Positions 9,482 through 17,720 of a DNA stretch of 64,000 nt are shown here, in pieces (the first letter of the stretch is position 1; each line of letters begins with the position of its first letter). A program made the translations under genes and the position numbers. A model generated the notes under the pieces. That model ran no database searches, had not been told where the DNA came from, and was given only the letters and a program-made list of their open reading frames with translations. Source of the DNA: Pseudomonadales bacterium (GTDB lineage Bacteria > Pseudomonadota > Gammaproteobacteria > Pseudomonadales > Azotimanducaceae); contig JAWKZN010000001.1 of assembly GCA_041395945.1 (NCBI GenBank), positions 3,568,426 to 3,632,425 of the forward strand. The letters are read 5' to 3'.

Positions 9482-11149
9482 ATGGTCTGGAACTTCGCCG
9501 ACGTCTTTGAAGCCATCGCCGAGGTCAGCAACGATGAGCTACCGGCCTGCATCCACGCGGGCCCGGGCGGCGCGGCAGGCATCACGATCTCATGGCCGGA
9601 GCTGATGCGGCGCAGCAACCGACTGGCCCGCTATCTGGCCGCCCAAGGCCTGCGTCCGGGCAGCAAGGTCGCGCACTACATGCGCAACTGCCCTGCGTAC
9701 GTCGAGACTATGGTCGCGAGCTTCAAGGGCCGCTATGTCCACGTGAACGTCAACTACCGCTACCGCAACAACGAGCTGCACTACATCCTCGACAACTCGG
9801 ACGCCGAGGCCGTAGTGTACGGCGCCGAGTTCCGCGAGCACGTGGCGGCGCTGCGCCCGCGCCTGCCGAAGGTACGTGTCTGGATCGAGGTCACACCCTA
9901 CTTCGAGCAGCCGCAAGATCGTGCCGCACACTTCGCCGTGTGCTACGACGACGTCGTCGGCGAAGGCGACGGCTCGCCACTCGACATCGAACGCAGCGGC
10001 AAGGACCTGCTTTTCATCTACACCGGAGGCACCACCGGCATGCCCAAGGGCGTGATGTGGGAGCACGAAGCCATCTGGCAGGCCGGCGGCTCTGGAGCTT
10101 CGTTGCTGAATCCCGGCCAGTCCGCACCCGAGTCCCCGGCGGAGCACGCCCAGCGCGTCGCCAAGGCCCCCATGCGGGGCAAGATGCTGGCCGCCTGTCC
10201 GCTCATGCACGGCACCGCCATGCTGACGAGCATCAACACGCTGACCCAGGGTGGCTGCGTGGTCACGGTGCCGGAACACAGTCTCGACCCCCACGCCATG
10301 TGGGCAACGGTCGAGCGCTACCGGGTCAACTCGCTGGCCATCGTCGGCGACGCCTTCGCCAAGCCCCTGCTGCGCGCCCTCGAGGAGAAACCCGGCAGCT
10401 ACGACCTCTCCAGCGTGATGGGCATCGTCAGCTCGGGCGTCATGTGGTCCCCGGAGGTGAAGCGCGGGCTGCTGCGCCACAACCCCAACATGGTGCTGAT
10501 GGACTCTTTCGGCGCCTCCGAGGCCATAGGCTTCGGCACGTCCCGGACCACCGGCGACGAGGAAGCCACCACGGCTAAGTTCAGCATCGGCGAGCACTGC
10601 AAAGTATTCACCGAAGATCATCGTCCCGTACAGCCCGGTAGCGGCGAACCAGGTTTCATCGCCCGCCCCGGCCCGATTCCGGTGGGTTACTACCAGGACC
10701 CGGAGAAAACGGCAACGACGTTCCCCGTGATCGACGGCGTGCGCTACTCCGTCCCGGGCGACTGGTGCGTGGTCGAAGCCGACGGTACGCTGACCCTGCT
10801 CGGCCGGGGCTCCGTGTGTATCAACTCTGGAGGCGAGAAGATTTATCCCGAGGAGATCGAGGAGGCGCTCAAGACCCATCCCAACGTGGAGGACGCGTTG
10901 GTGGTGGGCGTGCCAGACGAGCGCTGGGGGCAGGCAGTGATCGGGGTCGTCGTCCCCGGGGATCCGGCAAAATTCGACGAGGCTGCGCTGCGCGAGCACG
11001 TCAAGTCACAGCTCGCGCCCTACAAGGCCCCGAAGCGGATCCTGATCTCCGACGTTCCCCTGCGGGCACCGAACGGCAAGGCCGATTACAAGATTGTCAC
11101 GGAATTCGCCAGGGCCGCCGTCGGCAACGTCTCGGGGGCCAAACGCTGA
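9482..11149 (+). CDS. Acyl-CoA synthetase (AMP-forming)
   Basis: About 555 residues, ANL superfamily. The ATP loop is YTGGTTGMPKGV, and the C-terminal lid contains GRGSVCINSGGEKIYPEEIEEAL and the catalytic lysine in NGKADYK. It activates a carboxylic acid as its CoA thioester, which would feed the acyl-CoA dehydrogenases and thiolase-like proteins in this region. Two starts are possible. ATG 9470 touches the previous stop, but ATG 9482 has GGAG six bases upstream and is preferred. The gene is last in the plus-strand run; a PdxA-like gene converges on it from the other strand. Confidence 0.92.
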   Translation: MVWNFADVFEAIAEVSNDELPACIHAGPGGAAGITISWPELMRRSNRLARYLAAQGLRPGSKVAHYMRNCPAYVETMVASFKGRYVHVNVNYRYRNNELHYILDNSDAEAVVYGAEFREHVAALRPRLPKVRVWIEVTPYFEQPQDRAAHFAVCYDDVVGEGDGSPLDIERSGKDLLFIYTGGTTGMPKGVMWEHEAIWQAGGSGASLLNPGQSAPESPAEHAQRVAKAPMRGKMLAACPLMHGTAMLTSINTLTQGGCVVTVPEHSLDPHAMWATVERYRVNSLAIVGDAFAKPLLRALEEKPGSYDLSSVMGIVSSGVMWSPEVKRGLLRHNPNMVLMDSFGASEAIGFGTSRTTGDEEATTAKFSIGEHCKVFTEDHRPVQPGSGEPGFIARPGPIPVGYYQDPEKTATTFPVIDGVRYSVPGDWCVVEADGTLTLLGRGSVCINSGGEKIYPEEIEEALKTHPNVEDALVVGVPDERWGQAVIGVVVPGDPAKFDEAALREHVKSQLAPYKAPKRILISDVPLRAPNGKADYKIVTEFARAAVGNVSGAKR

Positions 11150-11207
11150 GAGATTTGCAACCGTAAACTCCGGGACTTCATCTCCTCTCGATAAGACAGA
11201 GTTCGGC

Positions 11208-12179
11208 TCAACAGAACCCGCGGCCAGATGCCAGACTCGCAGCCTGAAGAAGGGCGGAGAGCATCATCCGGTGATCGGCAACCCCCTGTCCGGCAATGTC
11301 GTAGGCCGTGCCGTGTCCAACGCTCAGAAACAGATAAGGCGCACCCAGGAACACAGCGCAGTTGCCTTCGAAACCCCAGGTCTTGATGGCTATATGGCCC
11401 TGGTCGTGGAACATGGCGATCACTACGTCGTAGCGGCCCTCGATGCAGTGTCGGAACACGGTGTCCGGTGCAATGGGACCCTCGACGGCGACCCCGGCCG
11501 CCGCTGCCGCCGCCACCCCAGGCTCGATCGACGCACTTTCCTGGCGCCCGCGCGCGTGCGGGTTCAGCCCAGCGACACCGACACGCGGATTGGCGATTCC
11601 CCAGCGCTCTAGGGATTCGGCCGTGCGGAGGATCGCGCGTGTGACGAGTTCCTGCGAGAGGTTCCGGCAGACGTCCTCGAGGGGGACGTGATCGAACACA
11701 TGCACGACACGCAACGGTCCGGACAGCAACGTCAGATACAAGGAACCCGGATCCGTGCCTGGCAGCCCCCCTGTCATGCCGCCCTTCGCCAGCGCCTCGC
11801 CGTTGACCGGCGCCATCACACTGGCTGCGATCCGACCGGACATGGCCAGGTCGGCGGCGGCCTGGAGCCACTGCCCGTTGGCGCGCCCGCAGCTCTCCTT
11901 GGCCACACCGAGCTCAATCTCCGACGCGTCGAGGTTGCCCGGATCGAAGACATCCACGGTGCCCTCCTCACGCCCCGCCTGCGACAGATCCTCGATCCGC
12001 CGGATCTTCAGGTCGGCCCCCGCCACCTCGGCACCCAGTGCAACCGCTGCTATGCTGCCGATCACCACGGGACGGCAGCTCGCATAGGGTAAACCGGTCG
12101 CCAGCGACTTTGCGACGACCTCGGGCCCAATGCCGCAGGGATCGCCAGGGGTAATACCGATCAATGGCTTTTCTCCCAT
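11208..12179 (-). CDS. PdxA-family dehydrogenase, possibly a TphB-type cis-dihydrodiol dehydrogenase
   Basis: A 323-residue member of the 4-hydroxythreonine-4-phosphate dehydrogenase family. The N-terminus is IGITPGDPCGIGPEVVAK, the metal-binding His regions are VHVFDHVPLEDV, NPHARG and FHDQGHIAIK, and it ends with VGHGTAYDIAGQGVADHRMM. An AGGGGGG Shine-Dalgarno sequence precedes the ATG. True PdxA makes pyridoxal phosphate, but the same fold includes TphB, which dehydrogenates and decarboxylates the cis-diol made from terephthalate by a Rieske dioxygenase. With a Rieske oxygenase and an extradiol dioxygenase 1.5-3 kb away, that catabolic role is the better guess, though unproven. An inverted repeat lies 17-30 bases upstream of its start. 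Confidence 0.85.
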   Translation of the reverse strand: MGEKPLIGITPGDPCGIGPEVVAKSLATGLPYASCRPVVIGSIAAVALGAEVAGADLKIRRIEDLSQAGREEGTVDVFDPGNLDASEIELGVAKESCGRANGQWLQAAADLAMSGRIAASVMAPVNGEALAKGGMTGGLPGTDPGSLYLTLLSGPLRVVHVFDHVPLEDVCRNLSQELVTRAILRTAESLERWGIANPRVGVAGLNPHARGRQESASIEPGVAAAAAAGVAVEGPIAPDTVFRHCIEGRYDVVIAMFHDQGHIAIKTWGFEGNCAVFLGAPYLFLSVGHGTAYDIAGQGVADHRMMLSALLQAASLASGRGFC

Positions 12180-12195
12180 GAACCCCCCTGGAACC

Positions 12196-12209
12196 GTAAG
12201 TGACTTTAC
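12196..12209. promoter_or_regulatory. Candidate operator site A (GTAA-N6-TTAC)
   Basis: Inverted repeat GTAA GTGACT TTAC, followed by TAC. It sits between the divergent PdxA-like gene (start 12179) and the hotdog gene (start 12285). Arms and spacer match the stronger sites at 17671 and 19438. The bound protein is unknown; the MarR protein at 16682-17170 is the nearest candidate. Confidence 0.4.
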
Positions 12210-12284
12210 TACAGACTACGCGTGCACCAGTCCGCGTGGCAAGTTCCGGAACGCATCGGGCCGGGCTGCCGGAAGGGAGGAACC

Positions 12285-12764
12285 ATGGAGATCGTCGGCA
12301 TCGGAATCGCGTGGGAGGATCTGCCGGTGGGCAGACGCTTCCGGACCCTCGCACGGACCGTCACCGAAACGGACCTCGTCAACTTCATCAATACCACCGG
12401 CATGGTGGAGGTGCTGTTCACGGACGCCGAGTACGCCGCGCGACACGCGCCTCGAGGAGGTCGCCTGGTGCCGGGCGCGCTGGTGTATGCGATTGCCGAG
12501 GGGCTGCTGGTGCAATCCACGCTGCAGCGGACCGGCCTTGCCTTCCTGTCGATGACCTTTGACGTCAAGGACCCTACCTTCGTCGGAGACACCGTGCACG
12601 TGGTAGTGGAAGTGCTGGAAAGCCGGGCCACCTGGAAGGACCCCAACCGGGGCCTGGTGCGTACCCGCAACAACATCGTCAACCAACGCGGCGAGACGGT
12701 GATCTCTTACGCACCGCTGCGGCTCTCCGCGGGGCGCACCCTGAGAGACTCGAGCGGCGACTGA
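12285..12764 (+). CDS. MaoC-like hotdog-fold protein
   Basis: A 159-residue single-hotdog protein of the MaoC dehydratase family. The start MEIVGIGIAWEDLPVG is preceded by GGGAGG at four to five bases. The frame is open upstream to 12222, but that part lacks family similarity. The segment NTTGMVEVLFTDAEYAA takes the place of the catalytic Asp-His region of ordinary enoyl-CoA hydratases and lacks the usual His. It may therefore be a non-canonical hydratase or a hotdog protein with another role. It is divergent from the PdxA-like gene and convergent with the SDR at 12789-13661. Confidence 0.75.
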   Translation: MEIVGIGIAWEDLPVGRRFRTLARTVTETDLVNFINTTGMVEVLFTDAEYAARHAPRGGRLVPGALVYAIAEGLLVQSTLQRTGLAFLSMTFDVKDPTFVGDTVHVVVEVLESRATWKDPNRGLVRTRNNIVNQRGETVISYAPLRLSAGRTLRDSSGD

Positions 12765-12788
12765 TCGAGACGTCGCTGGGGCCCGATG

Positions 12789-13661
12789 TCATACATCCAT
12801 CGGGTTCAACGGCTTCGGCCAGCGATCGCGGGTCGACTCCATGATCTCGCCCGCCCCTTCCACGGTCAGCGGCGCGTCCTGCTCTTGCTCTGCCAGCGTG
12901 TCGACCTGCCAGTTCAGCATGCTGATGCGGTTGCCGCTCGCGCAGAAAATCCTGCCGGTCACGTCGGCCGCGGCGTCGGTGCACAGCCACGCCACCACCG
13001 GTGAAACCTTCTCCGGCGCGAAGCGATCCTTGGCCGCTTCCGGGAGCAGATCCTCGGTCATCCGCGACCAGGCCGCCGGTGCCAGCACGTTGACGGTGAT
13101 GCCGTAGCGGATGCCTTCCCGCGCCAGGCAGCGCATGAAGCCGGCGACACCCGCTTTGGCCGCCCCGTAGTTGGTCTGGCCGAAGTTGCCGATGAGCCCC
13201 GCAGTGGAACTGGTGACGATGATCCGCCCGCCCCGCTGCTGCTCGAGCATCCGGTCATAGGCGGCCTTCGACACGACGTACGTGCCCCGCAGATGGACAT
13301 CGATGACCGCATCCCACATATCCGCGGTCATGTTCTTGAATGACTTGTCACGCAGAATCCCGGCGTTGCAGATGCAGATATCCAGACCACCGAAATTCTC
13401 GACGGCAGTCTGCACCATGGCAGCGGCATCATGTTCATCGCTCACGGAGCCGTAGTCGGCGATGGCCTTACCGCCGGCGATACGAATCTCCTCGACGACC
13501 TGATCCGCCATGCCGTGACCTGCACCGGTACCATCCCGGGCGCCGCCGAGGTCATTCACTACCACCGCGGCACCTTCGCGCGCGAGCAGCAGCGCATGGC
13601 TGCGACCCAGCCCCCCGCCTGCTCCGGTCACCAGGGCCACTTTTCCTTCCAAGGTCGGCAT
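12789..13661 (-). CDS. SDR family dehydrogenase (beta-oxidation multifunctional-enzyme type)
   Basis: A 290-residue classical SDR with TGAGGGLG near residue 13, VVVNDLGG (typical of the 3-hydroxyacyl-CoA dehydrogenase part of peroxisomal multifunctional enzyme 2), a CNAG motif, catalytic Ser in VTSSTAG, and YGAAK as the YxxxK pair. It ends after a short acidic tail. The VNDLGG signature favours a 3-hydroxyacyl-CoA or hydroxysteroid substrate, but a dihydrodiol is possible given its neighbour. It lies 57 bases downstream of the extradiol dioxygenase gene on the same strand, so the two probably form an operon. Confidence 0.88.
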   Translation of the reverse strand: MPTLEGKVALVTGAGGGLGRSHALLLAREGAAVVVNDLGGARDGTGAGHGMADQVVEEIRIAGGKAIADYGSVSDEHDAAAMVQTAVENFGGLDICICNAGILRDKSFKNMTADMWDAVIDVHLRGTYVVSKAAYDRMLEQQRGGRIIVTSSTAGLIGNFGQTNYGAAKAGVAGFMRCLAREGIRYGITVNVLAPAAWSRMTEDLLPEAAKDRFAPEKVSPVVAWLCTDAAADVTGRIFCASGNRISMLNWQVDTLAEQEQDAPLTVEGAGEIMESTRDRWPKPLNPMDV

Positions 13662-13718
13662 CTCTCGCTCTCCTGCTGTTGTGAAACTGGTGTCGGGCGC
13701 CGCCGTCGCTGCGAACGG

Positions 13719-14591
13719 TCAGTGGGGACGCCGATGCCCCCAGATGCTCACTGCGGCATGGCGCGCCACTCGCCAGGTCGCTTCGTCGATGATTCGGGCA
13801 CCGCTGCCGATTTCCACGTCGAAACCGGATGGCGTGACAGCGTAGAAACTCACCATGTGATCGTTGGTGTGACAGCCCAGACCCATGCTGAGCGGCACGC
13901 CTCCCGCACCGCAGCGGTCCAGCGCGGATCCCACGTCGTTGAGGTTCTGCATCTGCACCATGAAGTGAAGCAGCCGCTTGCCGCCCGGTACCGGTGCCAG
14001 CGCTACGGTGTGATGTCGCGGGTTACAGTGCAAAAACACGATTTCGATGCTCCCCCCAGGTGGGCCAAGCACGACGAAATCGCTGAGGCAAAAGCCCAGA
14101 GCTTGCTCATAGAAGCGGCGCGCGGCATCGGAATCGGCCACCGACAACACCACGTGGCCGAGTCCTTGCTCGGCCGTCACGAAACCCGAGCAGACGATGG
14201 AGCGAAACGGGCATTCCGGCGCCAGATAGGGTCCGCAAAAAATCTCCACCTCCAGCCCATCCGGGTCGGTCGTTCGGATCATCTCCATTACCCGGCGCTC
14301 AGCGCACTGATCCCCGCTCGCCAACTCGACGCCGAAGCCGTCGTGCTCGAGCTGCCGGGCAACGGCCTGCAACGCCGCCGGGTCGCGCACCTGAAAACCC
14401 AGGTAACCCACGTCGTCGGACGCACCGTGGTGCAGGCACAGCCGCTGAGCCTGGTCGTCGGTCCGGTAGGTCGCGATGCCAGCCGGCGTCGGTCTCCCAC
14501 GCATCAGTCCAACCGCATCGTGCAGAAATCCGTCCCAGGCAGCAGTGTCACGCACCTCGAGCCCGATGTAACCCAGCGCCGATACCGCCAT
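13719..14591 (-). CDS. Extradiol ring-cleavage dioxygenase, BphC type (type I, two-domain)
   Basis: A 290-residue vicinal-oxygen-chelate dioxygenase that opens a catechol ring next to the hydroxyls. The N-terminal domain starts LGYIGLEVRDTAAWDGF. The catalytic C-terminal domain has the iron ligands His in GLGHVVLSV (about residue 146), His in RLLHFMVQ (about 210) and Glu in GFDVEIG (about 260). Length and layout match 2,3-dihydroxybiphenyl 1,2-dioxygenase and HsaC relatives. It is divergent from the Rieske oxygenase genes, which fits ring hydroxylation followed by meta-cleavage. No ring-fission hydrolase of the BphD type is adjacent. Confidence 0.92.
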   Translation of the reverse strand: MAVSALGYIGLEVRDTAAWDGFLHDAVGLMRGRPTPAGIATYRTDDQAQRLCLHHGASDDVGYLGFQVRDPAALQAVARQLEHDGFGVELASGDQCAERRVMEMIRTTDPDGLEVEIFCGPYLAPECPFRSIVCSGFVTAEQGLGHVVLSVADSDAARRFYEQALGFCLSDFVVLGPPGGSIEIVFLHCNPRHHTVALAPVPGGKRLLHFMVQMQNLNDVGSALDRCGAGGVPLSMGLGCHTNDHMVSFYAVTPSGFDVEIGSGARIIDEATWRVARHAAVSIWGHRRPH

Positions 14592-14687
14592 ACCACCCCC
14601 TTTGAACCTGTCGATCTCATTCTGTCACTTCATATACAATCAGGCTACTGGGTCGCGGACCACATTGGCATTCAACAAGGGGGGGGC
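14592..14687. promoter_or_regulatory. Divergent promoter region, extradiol dioxygenase / Rieske oxygenase
   Basis: A 96-base gap between two divergently starting oxygenase genes. It must hold promoters for both. It includes an AT-richer stretch around 14625-14640 (TTCATATACAATCAGG) and a G-rich Shine-Dalgarno run just before 14688. No convincing symmetric operator was seen here. Confidence 0.4.
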
Positions 14688-15965
14688 ATGCTTATCAAGG
14701 CTACGACGGTCGCCAGCTACGATCACCTCGTCCGCCCGGACGCCGTGCATGGTGACGTCTATACCGACCCCGGGATCTTTCGCGAGGAGTTGGACCACAT
14801 CTTCTCCCGTTGCTGGGTATACATCGGACACGACAGCGAGATTCCCCACCCTGGCGACTTCAAACGCAGCACCCTCGGCACGCGGCCGGTGATTTTCTGC
14901 CGTGACCGCGATCACCGCGTCCAGGTGCTGTTCAACCGATGCCGTCATCGGGCCGCGCTGGTCTGCCTGCCGGACTCCGGGAATGCCGAGGGGTTCCACT
15001 GCGATTACCACGGCTGGCAGTACCGGCTGAGCGGTGAGCTGGACCGCGTGCCCTACGCCGAGGCCTACGAGAACCTCGACATGGGCTCCCTCGGTCTCGG
15101 CAAGCCGCCGCGCGTGAGCAGCTATCGCGGGTTTGTGTTCGCGAGCTGCGCAGCCGATGGAGCGGGCCTCGAGGAGGAATTGGGACACCCCTGCATGGAG
15201 CAGATAGATCTGTTCTGCGATCTCTCGCCGGAAGGCAGGATCCGCCTTCAGGCGGGCGTATCCAAGCTGGCCTACGATGGCAACTGGAAGCTGCAGATGG
15301 AGAACTCCATCGACGGCTACCATCCGAACTTTACCCATCAATCGTTCTTCGCCGGCATGCGCGGGCCCGGCGGCGCGCGTGTGGACATGTTCGACGGAAA
15401 CTCCGCAGCGCTCTGCCGGGCTCTGGGCAACGGTCACACGCTGCTCGATTATCGCCGTTACAACGTCACCCATGCCCGCGCGCGTATCGAAGCGCTCCAG
15501 GCAACCTCCTGGGGCCGTCAGTACTACCAGGACCTGGTGGCCGCCCACGGGGAACCGCGCGCGGAGATGGTCCTGAGCGCCGGCGGCACCCACATGAACG
15601 TTTTTCCCAATCTCGTTGTGCTCGGTCAGCAGGTCAGGACGATCCGGCCGATCCGTCACGACCGCACCGAGGTGTTGCTGGCACCGGCGCTGCTCGAGGG
15701 CGTGCCGGACGAGATCAACACCCAGCGCCTGCGTGCCTACGAAGCGTTTTACAGCCCTCAGGGCGGCGGCATTCACGACGACATCGAGATGTTCAGCCGC
15801 GTGACCGAAGGCCTGAAATGCGACCACGATCCATGGCTGCTGTTTCAGCGCGGCAAGCACCGGGAACAACACGACGAGGACGGCACCATTGTCGGACAGG
15901 TAACGGACGAGGTGTCACAGCGGGCCATGTGGCGCCGCTGGAAAGCGCTGATGGAAACTTCATGA
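14688..15965 (+). CDS. Rieske non-heme iron oxygenase, alpha subunit
   Basis: A 425-residue ring-hydroxylating oxygenase large subunit. The Rieske cluster motif is CRHR...CDYHGW (CxH-x17-CxxH, about residues 84-107). The mononuclear iron triad starts in NSIDGYHPNFTH (about residues 208-219), where two His and a later Asp are expected. It resembles the benzoate/anthranilate/terephthalate dioxygenase branch. The start ATG follows a run of eight G. The frame is open far upstream, but that stretch is antisense to the extradiol gene. The beta-subunit gene overlaps its stop. The partner reductase or ferredoxin is not next to it. Confidence 0.92.
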   Translation: MLIKATTVASYDHLVRPDAVHGDVYTDPGIFREELDHIFSRCWVYIGHDSEIPHPGDFKRSTLGTRPVIFCRDRDHRVQVLFNRCRHRAALVCLPDSGNAEGFHCDYHGWQYRLSGELDRVPYAEAYENLDMGSLGLGKPPRVSSYRGFVFASCAADGAGLEEELGHPCMEQIDLFCDLSPEGRIRLQAGVSKLAYDGNWKLQMENSIDGYHPNFTHQSFFAGMRGPGGARVDMFDGNSAALCRALGNGHTLLDYRRYNVTHARARIEALQATSWGRQYYQDLVAAHGEPRAEMVLSAGGTHMNVFPNLVVLGQQVRTIRPIRHDRTEVLLAPALLEGVPDEINTQRLRAYEAFYSPQGGGIHDDIEMFSRVTEGLKCDHDPWLLFQRGKHREQHDEDGTIVGQVTDEVSQRAMWRRWKALMETS

Positions 15966-16435
15966 GCGACCTACAGCATCGCGTCGAGCAATTCCTGTAC
16001 CAGGAAGCCTGCCTGATGGACGAGAACCGGTACGAGGACTGGCTGGCGTTGTTTACCGAGGATTGCCGCTACTGGATTCCCTCGAATCGCGAAGGCGCCG
16101 ACCCCACCCGAGAGGTCTCTATCCTCTATGGCGACCATGCCGTGCTTGAAAACCACGTGCGCCGCCTGGCCAGCGGCAAGGCCTTCGCCCAATCACCGCC
16201 GTCGCGTATGCGCCGAATCGTTGCAAACGTCGTGGCCGATGCTGACGCCGCCGGCGAGATCGAGGCCGCCGCGAACTTCGTCGTCTTCGAGACCCGACTT
16301 CACGTGCAGCGTCTGCACGCGGGACGCAGTCTTTATCGCCTGGTCGAGCACAACGGCGGTCTGGCCATCCGTTACAAGCAGATCACTCTGCTGGGTATCG
16401 ACGAGCCGCAGGAGAACATCACTTTTCTGCTATGA
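15962..16435 (+). CDS. Ring-hydroxylating dioxygenase, beta subunit
   Basis: A 157-residue small subunit of the NTF2-like fold. The typical opening VEQFLYQEACLMDENRYEDWLALFTEDCRYWIP is followed by a segment with SRMRRIVANV and ends ENITFLL, as in BenB/TphA3-like proteins. It has a structural role in the alpha3-beta3 hexamer. The start at 15962 overlaps the alpha stop by four bases (ATGA). The frame is open upstream to 15818 inside the alpha gene, but that extension is not family-like. Confidence 0.9.
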   Translation: MSDLQHRVEQFLYQEACLMDENRYEDWLALFTEDCRYWIPSNREGADPTREVSILYGDHAVLENHVRRLASGKAFAQSPPSRMRRIVANVVADADAAGEIEAAANFVVFETRLHVQRLHAGRSLYRLVEHNGGLAIRYKQITLLGIDEPQENITFLL

Positions 16436-16681
16436 GTCGATCCAGCCCTGCCGACCCGTGATGCAGCGCGCCCTCCCGTCCTGCAGAAGTTGAGGATTCA
16501 ACGCCCTGGACCAATCGTGGTAGTATATGCGTTGACGGTCAGGAAAGCTCTTCCGAGAACTGCCTCGTCACCCGCCGCTTTCGCCCGACGCTCCCGCAGC
16601 TCGGGGTACAGTAACGGCCCGGCCTGCGGCGAGAGTGACTACGCGACCACTGCTACTGACACCAGATGAGGAATCGACCCC

Positions 16682-17170
16682 ATGCGAGAACAGCTGCGTA
16701 CGGTGGACATGACCGATCCACTCAATGACCATCTAGGGTTTCTCGTGCACGATTTGGCGCGCGCATTCACCGCCGCTTATGCGGCTCGCATGTCCTCTCT
16801 CGATCTTTCCCGCGCCCAGGCTCGGGCCATTGCCTATGTGCAGCGCTTTCCGGGGGTCACCCAAGTGGAACTCTCCGAGTACCTGGGCGTCGGTCGCATG
16901 GCAATGACCGGGTTGCTGGATCGAATGGAAAGCAAGGGATTGGTAGAGCGGAAGGAAGATACGAGCGATCGTCGCGTCAAACGCGTCCATCTCACGAAAG
17001 CTGCCAGAGACATGCAGCCGCAGATGGAGTCGATTGCGCGGGAACTGCATGCCGGCTCGATCACGGGGGTTTCTGCGAGAGATCTGCGAAACACCGTGAA
17101 GGTGCTGCTGCGGATCCTCCACAACGTGGGGTCACTAGTCACTCAGGACTCGGCTGACGAAGCGGTATGA
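16682..17170 (+). CDS. MarR family transcriptional regulator
   Basis: A 162-residue winged-helix regulator. The recognition-helix region is VTQVELSEYLGVGRMAMTGLLDRMESKGLVERKEDTSDRR, followed by the wing and a C-terminal dimerisation helix. It starts 246 bases after the dioxygenase beta subunit. Two ATGs are possible (16682 and 16709); GAGGAA about 9 bases before 16682 favours the first. MarR proteins usually repress catabolic or efflux genes and are released by phenolic or acyl-CoA ligands. It is the natural candidate for the repeated TAGTAA-N6-TTACTA sites at 12196, 17671 and 19438, but no direct evidence links them. Confidence 0.9.
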   Translation: MREQLRTVDMTDPLNDHLGFLVHDLARAFTAAYAARMSSLDLSRAQARAIAYVQRFPGVTQVELSEYLGVGRMAMTGLLDRMESKGLVERKEDTSDRRVKRVHLTKAARDMQPQMESIARELHAGSITGVSARDLRNTVKVLLRILHNVGSLVTQDSADEAV

Positions 17171-17269
17171 GCCGCCGCATGTGACTAAGGCACGCGGTAG
17201 CCACCGCGGTCAGACCCGCGATGCACACCCGGAATTTCCCTGAGTTTTCCCAGCCGGCTTCCGGCGAGT

Positions 17270-17412
17270 TCAAGACACCGCTGAAGAATCCGCCACTGCG
17301 GCCACGGTCCGACGATTTTCCACCACCAGCGAGTACACGGCGGGCACGACGACGAGCGTGAGGAGCGTGGAGCTGAACATGCCGCCGCTGACCGCCACGG
17401 CCAGGGGCCCAG
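17270..17412 (-). pseudogene. Relic of an RND efflux transporter 3' end
   Basis: Read on the minus strand, this stretch encodes VSGGMFSSTLLTLVVVP, then AVYSLVVENRRT, and stops at 17270-17272. This is the hallmark end of RND pump inner-membrane proteins; compare IGGLASSTLLTLLVVPAAY near the end of the intact pump at 42.4 kb. Only about 45 codons remain, with no start and no upstream domain. It is a decayed fragment, not a functional gene. Confidence 0.7.
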
Positions 17413-17417
17413 CTGAA

Positions 17418-17437
17418 GCGGCGCCTCACGGCGCCGC
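17418..17437 (-). terminator. GC-rich hairpin downstream of the TonB receptor relic
   Basis: Perfect 8-bp inverted repeat GCGGCGCC-N4-GGCGCCGC. On the minus strand it lies about 30 bases after the stop of the TonB receptor relic, as expected for its terminator. The following T-tract is weak (CTTC), so a transcription-stop role is only likely. Confidence 0.45.
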
Positions 17438-17464
17438 CGGTTTCAGCCCGAATGAAGCCGCAGA

Positions 17465-17662
17465 TCAGAAGTTGGTGCTGACCGTCAGCCCGTAGGTGCG
17501 CGGCGGTGCAAAGAATGTGCTGAAGCTTCCCGCCTGGAACACCGAGTCGAAGATCAGCGTCTCGACGTGATTGTCGAACAGGTTACGTGCCCAGACCTGT
17601 GCATCCCAGCGGTCGCCCTGCGACCGCACACCGAGTTGCAGGTTCACCAGCGTTTCTGCTAC
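17465..17662 (-). pseudogene. Relic of a TonB-dependent receptor 3' end
   Basis: The minus-strand frame ends ...QVWARNLFDNHVETLIFD, then SVFQAGSFSTFFAPPRTYGL and a terminal aromatic residue (STNF). This is the last beta-strand region of a TonB-dependent outer-membrane receptor. Only about 62 residues of family-like sequence remain. The frame stays open to 17818, but that part is antisense to the alcohol dehydrogenase start and not receptor-like. The rest of the receptor gene was lost when the present 17.67-kb junction formed. Confidence 0.75.
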
Positions 17663-17670
17663 CCCAAGCG

Positions 17671-17688
17671 TAGTAAATAAGCTTACTA
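17671..17688. promoter_or_regulatory. Candidate operator site B (perfect TAGTAA-N6-TTACTA)
   Basis: Perfect 6+6 inverted repeat TAGTAAATAAGCTTACTA, ending 32 bases before the alcohol dehydrogenase ATG. The 18-bp size suits a MarR or TetR dimer, and the position suits repression of that gene. Related copies occur at 12196 and 19438. Confidence 0.55.
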
Positions 17689-17720
17689 TACAGTGATCAA
17701 GCGAACCGGAGGGATCGGAC

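Noticed and set aside
9590..10999. 469-codon open frame on the minus strand
   Set aside because: Antisense shadow of the acyl-CoA synthetase, no recognisable domain.
13431..14687. Long in-frame extension upstream of the Rieske alpha subunit
   Set aside because: It stays open only because it is antisense to the GC-rich SDR and extradiol genes. It has no oxygenase similarity, and a good start with a G-rich ribosome-binding site exists at 14688.
16436..16681. Possible further copy of the shared operator (TAGTAT at 16521) upstream of MarR
   Set aside because: Only one arm matches well and the second arm has three of six bases, too weak to count.
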